Shown: positions 17,901 to 20,642 of the stretch, one piece after another
Position numbering within the stretch: the first letter of the stretch is position 1
How the letters are laid out: each line of letters begins with the position of its first letter
From: a virus
Virus record (IMG/VR): IMGVR_UViG_3300030101_003504
Location: 1-20,642 of that record
DNA: 20,642 bases
Strand: one strand, 5' to 3'
Translations under genes and position numbers: made by a program
The notes under the pieces: generated by a model
What the model saw: only the letters and a program-made list of their open reading frames with translations
The model's database searches: none
Told to the model about the DNA's origin: nothing

Positions 17901-18270
17901 AGGAATTGATGGTGACATTAGTCCCGAAACCTATCAATATATTGTTGAGTATATGGGAGGTGGTTTAGGCAAAAGCGTAGCTAGATTGTTGAATACGACC
18001 AGGGATGCTGTTAATTATAGTGCAGAATGGGACAAAGCACCATTTATTAGGCAATTGTATGGCGAATTTAAGAAAGACTCCGGTAAACAAATTTTGTACG
18101 AATTTGAAAGAAATATGGCTAAAGAGTTGTATAGTGATGCCGAAAGACTAAAGTATAGAAAATATTTACAAGATTTAAAGGATAATGGGCAAATAACACC
18201 AAATGAGTTTAAAGAAAGAATAAAGAAATTTAATCAAGCACAAAAAACTTTAATGACGGATTTCTACTAA
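11953..18270 (+). CDS. Giant virion protein with polyvalent-protein (LPD38-type) features (2105 aa)
   Basis: Largest gene in the window, about 31 % of it. N-terminal ~175 residues: charged. 179-275: Gly/Ala-rich hydrophobic segments (AVAGATGAAAAGMTVA) that could enter a membrane. ~735-1115: region beginning MNWYEDAYPAFVEEFG, with GAGAKLYDFLDSALGKLTRT, RDAGFVDATL and SPSDTQYEYA. I recognise it from other giant phage proteins (DUF7178-like). ~1268-1435: DRLGPVMRWQ, FGLYLHALHADERN and NYVPLF. ~1475-1800: the LPD38-type segment (NPFIGALEQYHQAIVRSEKN, NPEFIVTNFTRDIQSA). The C-terminal ~300 residues resemble the usual LPD38 ending. There is no obvious lytic transglycosylase, peptidase or polymerase motif. 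Its place after two internal-protein genes suggests the T7 gp16 position: packed in the head and ejected into the host. The ribosome site is weak (AGAGG, 15 nt away), so coupling is likely. Two internal patches have different codon use. Confidence 0.72.
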   Translation: MSWIKKAQEFYLNNPVHLQEEVESEIPTTTVVGDTLVDTIINSGETGPVEPEDKFGNPKQLSTIARLRKQGYDNSRIFDAMEIESFEAESLKNTMPDIKGQGKEFIGSPKRDRGTFAKFRERFSRARRNSKLDQLYYLSANEFPGAPPLDDVLEIIEEFEERSQYDPVEADNFLEDILLATGDVAGSLALGFEEGGKGAVAGATGAAAAGMTVAPMFAEEVFTVPAAAGLGFMTGSTIFWAQQGSGMVMRNLVERGVDPMTAGFVGTLAGIPYAFLERLQVTKLIPKSLQNKFNNKVSSEVAKYIPKLIAKYGPDYGSQIVQEDLQLITTTIAEELTVAMQDADIPQKTIDQFLEELKETTFQTAKGFLLLQGGRAAVDVGIDKLSKPQDSKPQDIVAGLKESQKQIETQPLITKEEAITVESQAKQITDDEANDFNISYDRDVTGSRELSEDEVLESGYNIDLNEIPISREDENGNKFYAVKVKGETDTEGNIRLTSAADRSTILEETIEARFKKLQNSENAEDKALIDKIKIWMQSVRKKASEMGLEIRFSDTGEGNIELFSDAILYTIGGFKGLDKKFEDAIYVPEDISSEFVEKFGEMSDGTSVFELLKGLDKGIQANQEFATAVDAEIASQMELQAEKIRPPPSKPTTKSKLSTQTESGSFQLVPDVINKAVSIYPDVLSDKKKSDRLRLTVNRRETNPMTGSQKNDRRVFNLKNGGVMVLGKDKTPEDWIMQVESVLDQSEIQDAMNWYEDAYPAFVEEFGEAEAVNYMVAWLLGNVQASPQQALSNTFLGMEQLKAELPSFKSAGTKSVAKNIKSALQDQQTEKGAGAKLYDFLDSALGKLTRTIMQDDERGLAPVAIDRHTFRDAGFVDATLINILLDLAEDVDAVNELIFDQKGSSPSDTQYEYAVKYMNDLTDNLNNMGYMGGNLRPHQVQAIGWTAIARMSETSEGQSIPDALGLQKPTLAFELKFGKSSPYAAKYGDAFTDLSRQEQIDLTSKATKSIIPELAKELGLKVNNVSVGGYGFWKDGAAPNGAISVRGSNQAIRALMNSIGYLFQQEEVGRINRAPNLKGLGVTYSDDKLSDPDMQQAVYRILRAETDNDFTPGAVYEIVDGKPSLVVSTFIDQKDLNTYIPGLESAIERIRTELGIDLDSDGSIDFIGSKYEATKNNWKKNNSGERYRKAIQKTHKLSLQKRLDNYYGPKLDGIIESALAKKSEQQKRTRQLIPDPDFAAEVRSYEIKSQTALTEEDFQASVARLLHDRLGPVMRWQKDISEQQLGGARIRNSRDVVLASELFIGRVSERLKDFNKKMINHTNPDSFVSRLIAETGISLEEFGLYLHALHADERNIKTEKEDGSGLTKKQAAKIKADLNKKYGLSTLKRFVKEFQTEVIDGDVKIRYEAGLIDEATFNRFMDRKSEGNYKNYVPLFRVFDNQESVIDDAAKGVNKFSIRGKEYYKAVGSARKVRNPFIGALEQYHQAIVRSEKNLVNKRLVDLMESYPSDSYYIEGVPYQPNYNKDGEIDYYSEVSGRDKEGNPLNEKNTITVKVDGKVKRLIFMGKEGVAIASALNGLNNHSPGSGLKLLGKLNTYLRYVNTIANPEFIVTNFTRDIQSAGINIASEQGDAVLVQALSPTNLQRSWKAVYDLLQNDDLNNEWGDLYNRLRRAGGTTGFFDYTTLEEKVGNLEKDLNRVESTGRGIIDTGKSIFNFIENLNEATESAIRLSLFKAMLDQGYSEQEAASGAKNVTVNFNRKGEYGQLLNTLYLFANAGIQGSVRVLGVVKNSKRAQKIVAGLAAMGVMEAFYNRMASDDDEYDKQLNYEKDNYFIFRYGRDKEYFKMRLPYGYNVFKVMGNIAGDIAWKTMSQEAVQMDKEILRFLNACNNAFNPIGSGDLLLTLSPTFADPIIELSENKDFHGGPKMPTKPYGPDIADIQKSWEKTPNAYKDFAYFVYKATGGQIRYNPDGTIKSTKKGPGVLGIDGDISPETYQYIVEYMGGGLGKSVARLLNTTRDAVNYSAEWDKAPFIRQLYGEFKKDSGKQILYEFERNMAKELYSDAERLKYRKYLQDLKDNGQITPNEFKERIKKFNQAQKTLMTDFY

Positions 18271-18273
18271 TTG

Positions 18274-18301
18274 GGTTTGGTACTATTGCAAACTATTAAA
18301 A
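18274..18301 (+). promoter_or_regulatory. Candidate phage promoter or operator, copy 2 (before tail-fibre block)
   Basis: This lies in the 44-nt gap after the giant gene and matches 3713-3740 at 23 of 28 positions. It carries a perfect ACTATT-GCAA-ACTATT direct repeat (10-bp period) followed by AAAAATTA. TACTATTGCAAACTATT agrees with the T7 core promoter at 10 of 17 bases, and the region AACTATTAAA resembles the SP6-type CACTATAGAA. It stands immediately upstream of the first fibre gene, so it probably drives a separate transcript. Confidence 0.45.
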
Positions 18302-18314
18302 ATTATAGGACGAT

Positions 18315-18887
18315 ATGGCAACATTATTTAACAACACACCTGCAGCAACATATAAAGATTTACTTACAGTTGCAGGTAGTACATTAAACGAAGGATTAGA
18401 ATCATCACTAAAAAGAATGTTTGACGGTGATGGTGTTGGCTCTCAATTGTATTTAAGTACGACAACTGTAGAAGTCGGAACCGCTCAAGAAACTTCTAAC
18501 TTTGAAGTGCATGGTATAGCAACAGTAAGGTCATTATCATTTAGACCTGCAGGTGGAAGTCCAACAAATTTATTACAGGCCAGTAGTACTGGTGTATTGA
18601 CAGTCCTTGGAGCCATAGAAACAAAAAGCAGTGTTACCTTTAAACAAGCAGGTGGTGAGGACCTGGTAATGGATGCCCAAAATGGTGCTATGAAAAGGGG
18701 AGACGGTACTAAGGGTAATATCAAGTTAGGTGATGATAATGTCAAGTTACAGAAAGGAAATACAGATTTATTAACTGCCCTGGAAGATGGCAGAATACAA
18801 CTAAGAAACATATCAAGTGGCAGTGAACCAACGCCTAGCGTAGGTGATTTAGCCATCATTGATGGCGAATTAAGAATAGGAGTTTAA
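18315..18887 (+). CDS. Tail-fibre-like structural protein (190 aa)
   Basis: Beta-rich, Gly/Ser/Thr-rich protein. It opens with an N-terminal module (MATLFNNTPAATYKDLLTVA, then LNEGLESSLKRMFDGDGVGS) that looks like an attachment domain seen in marine-phage fibre genes: 'ATYKDLL ... L... DGDG..S.LYLST'. Short repeating strands follow (QLYLSTTTVEVGTAQE, NFEVHGIATVRSLSF, SSVTFKQAGGEDLVM, GNIKLGDDNVKLQ), typical of trimeric fibre shafts. The C-terminus (SVGDLAIIDGELRIGV) resembles the closing strand of such proteins. The ribosome site AGGA (18307-18310) is only 4 nt from the ATG. It is first in the block behind the second promoter-like element. Receptor binding itself is inference, and it may be only a fibre base. 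Confidence 0.65.
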   Translation: MATLFNNTPAATYKDLLTVAGSTLNEGLESSLKRMFDGDGVGSQLYLSTTTVEVGTAQETSNFEVHGIATVRSLSFRPAGGSPTNLLQASSTGVLTVLGAIETKSSVTFKQAGGEDLVMDAQNGAMKRGDGTKGNIKLGDDNVKLQKGNTDLLTALEDGRIQLRNISSGSEPTPSVGDLAIIDGELRIGV

Positions 18888-18889
18888 TT

Positions 18890-19774
18890 ATGGCAACATG
18901 GAAGAAAGTGCTAACCGAGGCACAAATAGATACAGATACAGCGTTTGGAAGTGCTTCTGATGCATTAGTTCCATCGCAATTAGCAGTAAAAACATATGTA
19001 GATGCCCAAGTAGATACAGCAGATACTTTAGCAGAATTAGGAGATGTTAGTGCAAGTAGTCCTGCACAGGGTCATGTTCTTGTATTTGATAGTCCAGAAT
19101 TTACAAGCAGAGCAATTACTGGTGATGTTGCACTTAATGCAAGTGGTGCAGTAACAATTAATAGTGATGCAGTTACATATGATAAAATACAAGATATTGG
19201 AACGGCAAACAGAGTACTTGGTTCTACAGGCACAGGAACAGTTGGTGAAGTTCAAGTTCAAACTGCTATGATAGCAGATGATGCAGTTACTAGTGCTAAA
19301 TTATCTGATAATATAGATATAGCAGGTACATTAGATGTTACAAGCACAGCTACTTTTGATGCTGATGTTGCTATATTAGGTAAACTTACAATGACTGGCG
19401 ATATTGATACAGTGAGCGTAACAGACCTTGATGTTGCTGATAAAACTATAACTCTTGCTAGTTCTTCTTCAGCTTATTCTGACCAAGCTACTATGTTAAC
19501 TGCGACTAACGGTGCAGGTATAAGACTTCAAAATCAATATTCTAGCGGTAGTGCAACTACTTCTCAAGATGCTATGTCTGCATCACTTACTTGGGATAAA
19601 GATGCAGGATTATCTGGATGGAAAGCAAAAAACTATACTGGTACTGCAAATGCTGTTCCAGTTGCACTTATGGATTTTAAGGCAGATACTGGTGAACCTA
19701 CAGGAAATTCAGGTGGAGTAGGCTCTTTTACTTATAATACTTTTGATGACGAACTATATATAAGGACAGCTTAA
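18890..19774 (+). CDS. Tail fibre protein (294 aa)
   Basis: Begins MATWKKVLTEAQIDTD, an N-terminal start shared in part with the fibre gene at 20083 (MPSWKKVVLAKG), probably the part that docks to the tail. It continues SQLAVKTYVDAQVDTADTLA, a coiled or trimer-forming segment, then Ala/Thr/Ser/Asp/Gly repeats characteristic of marine phage fibres (GDVALNASGAVTINSDAVTY; SAKLSDNIDIAGTLDVTSTA; ADVAILGKLTMTGDIDTVSV). The C-terminal globular part includes MTLT-like strands and SFTYNTFDDELYIRT. There is no chaperone or lyase motif. The ribosome site AGGAG (18878-18882) is good, 7 nt from the ATG. The stop overlaps the next start (TAATG). Confidence 0.78.
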   Translation: MATWKKVLTEAQIDTDTAFGSASDALVPSQLAVKTYVDAQVDTADTLAELGDVSASSPAQGHVLVFDSPEFTSRAITGDVALNASGAVTINSDAVTYDKIQDIGTANRVLGSTGTGTVGEVQVQTAMIADDAVTSAKLSDNIDIAGTLDVTSTATFDADVAILGKLTMTGDIDTVSVTDLDVADKTITLASSSSAYSDQATMLTATNGAGIRLQNQYSSGSATTSQDAMSASLTWDKDAGLSGWKAKNYTGTANAVPVALMDFKADTGEPTGNSGGVGSFTYNTFDDELYIRTA

Positions 19775-19941
19775 TGTCAAAGTTGGTACCTGCAATTAAG
19801 AAAAAAGAGTTTACTATTAAAGAAACTGATTTTTTGCTAAAGCTAATGATGAAGTCATCATTTGATGGCGTTGAATTAGATGTGGCTCACAGTGTATTAA
19901 TGAAACTTACAGAAATACATAAGGCTAAACTTGAGAGTTGA
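19774..19941 (+). CDS. Tiny hypothetical protein between fibre genes (55 aa)
   Basis: ATG at 19774 shares one base with the fibre stop; TGA at 19939-19941. The product is MSKLVPAIKKKEFTIKETDF followed by LLKLMMKSSFDGVELDVAHS and VLMKLTEIHKAKLES. The 'EFTxKExxFLLxLxxxSxFxGxExxVxxxxxxKL' layout is one I recall from short conserved genes in marine phages, where it is found next to fibre genes. Its function is unknown. It is predicted to be helical, with no signal or membrane segment. It is too short for many gene callers. Confidence 0.65.
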   Translation: MSKLVPAIKKKEFTIKETDFLLKLMMKSSFDGVELDVAHSVLMKLTEIHKAKLES

Positions 19942-20083
19942 ACTATCAACAGATGATTTATCTGTAATAAAACAAGCTTTAGATAATTTAACAATCCAGG
20001 GCAAGGATGCTCACATTATTGCAAAGCTACTAGACAAGATAGGAAAAGCATTTTCAAAAGCAGTAGAAAAGGAATCTAAATAA
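19931..20083 (+). CDS. Tiny hypothetical protein between fibre genes (50 aa), TTG start
   Basis: The frame LRVELSTDDLSVIKQALDNL, then TIQGKDAHIIAKLLDKIGKA and FSKAVEKESK, is open up to the TAA at 20081-20083. I choose TTG at 19931: AAGG lies 6 nt upstream, no in-frame ATG exists, and the product then begins with the 'xVxLxxDDLxVIxxAL' pattern that I recall from short helical marine-phage proteins. It overlaps the previous gene by 11 nt and the next fibre start by one base (TAATG). Its function is unknown. An earlier non-ATG start cannot be excluded. Confidence 0.6.
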   Translation: MRVELSTDDLSVIKQALDNLTIQGKDAHIIAKLLDKIGKAFSKAVEKESK

Positions 20084-20642
20084 TGCCTAGTTGGAAAAAA
20101 GTAGTATTAGCTAAAGGAACTAGTTCTCAATACATCAAAGGTGATGGTACGTTTGCTACGTTTACAGACAGTTTACCTTTGACTGGTGGTACAGTTACTG
20201 GTGATGTGCTTACTACAGGAAAGTATCAGATTAGCAACTCTACTCCTGAATTGTTATTTTCAGTACCCGGTGGTGGTTTAGATAGTAGAATACATAATGA
20301 TGGTTCTGGTAATTTAATTTTTGGTAATGGTACAAATTCTAATACGCCTACAGAAGCAATTCGTATAGACTCCAGTCAAAATACTACTTTTTCTGGTACT
20401 ATAGCTCTTGCAAACAATAAATCAATAAATTTTGCAAATACAAGTGGAACCGAAAAAGCAATTCTTTCTGTAGACAATTCAAACATTACTAAACTTGGAG
20501 ACAATAGTAGTAGTGGGGTCTTAAAATTAAATGCAGGAACTGCTACCTTTTCTGGTGATGTTAATATTGCCACTGGAAAAACTCTAACCTTTACACCTCC
20601 TGTTTTTACAAGTGCAGTGCAAGGTATAAAATTTGATGATGG
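20083..20642 (+). CDS. Tail fibre protein, 3' end cut by window (186 codons visible)
   Basis: The start at 20083 overlaps the previous stop, and the frame stays open to the window end. The N-terminus MPSWKKVVLAKG, then QYIKGDGTFATF, resembles the start of the fibre at 18890 and typical marine phage fibres. Next come DSLPLTGGTVTGDVLTTGKY, TPELLFSVPGGGLDSRIHND and SGNLIFGNGTNSNTPTEAIR, a repeat style (LTGGTVTGDV; EAIRIDSSQNTTFSGTIALA; SGDVNIATGKTLTF) common to receptor-binding fibres and fibres with C-terminal autochaperone domains. The C-terminal part is missing, so a peptidase_S74 or other tip domain cannot be judged. Confidence 0.78.
   Translation, partial: MPSWKKVVLAKGTSSQYIKGDGTFATFTDSLPLTGGTVTGDVLTTGKYQISNSTPELLFSVPGGGLDSRIHNDGSGNLIFGNGTNSNTPTEAIRIDSSQNTTFSGTIALANNKSINFANTSGTEKAILSVDNSNITKLGDNSSSGVLKLNAGTATFSGDVNIATGKTLTFTPPVFTSAVQGIKFDD

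Noticed and set aside
18485-18859. 124-aa minus-strand open frame
   Set aside because: Fully inside the fibre-like gene at 18315, with no ribosome site. It is a shadow.
19938-19951. Third copy of the promoter-like element (GAACTATCAAC)
   Set aside because: Only the short ACTATCAA core matches. The upstream TTTGRTACTATT half is missing, and it lies inside coding sequence.
1-20642. tRNA genes, CRISPR arrays, insertion sequences, integrase attachment sites
   Set aside because: No cloverleaf, regularly spaced repeat, transposase or integrase signal was seen. Nearly all DNA is accounted for by phage structural genes.

Overview
This window looks like the late, structural half of a short-tailed (podovirus-like) marine bacteriophage. 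Every supported gene is on the + strand. The DNA is AT-rich (roughly 35-38 % GC by eye), and genes are packed with 1-8 nt overlaps (TAATG and ATGA junctions) or gaps of tens of bases. No integrase, lysis, replication, tRNA, insertion-sequence or CRISPR feature is visible. There is no tape-measure, sheath or tail-tube gene, which argues for a podovirus rather than a sipho- or myovirus. The marine assignment and any host guess (for example an abundant AT-rich marine bacterium) are inference from gene style, not proof.

Layout. 2-817 is the C-terminal (nuclease) part of the large terminase. A small TTG-start gene overlaps its end. 993-2759 is the portal. From 2759 to 3697 there are five very small, lysine-rich genes (85, 89, 58, 49 and 29 aa), three of them under 60 aa. 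A promoter-like element at 3713-3740 then precedes scaffold (3769-4668), major capsid (4698-5693) and a small possible decoration protein (5708-5968). A GC-rich hairpin (5988-6023) separates these from two related head-tail adaptors (6033-7651) and an 880-aa tail hub/nozzle protein (7651-10293). Next come an 86-aa protein and three proteins of rising size (181, 278 and 2105 aa). Their order and position resemble the ejection/internal virion proteins of T7-type phages. The 2105-aa giant carries features of the large polyvalent-protein/LPD38 type. A second copy of the promoter-like element (18274-18301) opens the tail-fibre block: two fibre-like proteins, two tiny genes (55 and 50 aa), and a third fibre gene cut by the window end.

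How the genes work together. Terminase and portal form the packaging motor. Scaffold and capsid build the procapsid. The adaptors and nozzle close the vertex and form the short tail. The internal proteins are probably ejected with the DNA, and the fibres bind the host.

Most notable observations: (1) GATC appears to be completely absent from 20.6 kb, and Asp codons switch to GAC before C. (2) CCWGG sites appear strongly over-represented. (3) A 28-nt element built on a 10-bp-period ACTATT repeat occurs in exactly two gaps, each in front of a new gene block, and partly matches T7-type RNA polymerase promoters. (4) There is a cluster of tiny polylysine genes with an internal duplication. (5) The giant gene contains two patches of foreign-looking codon use.
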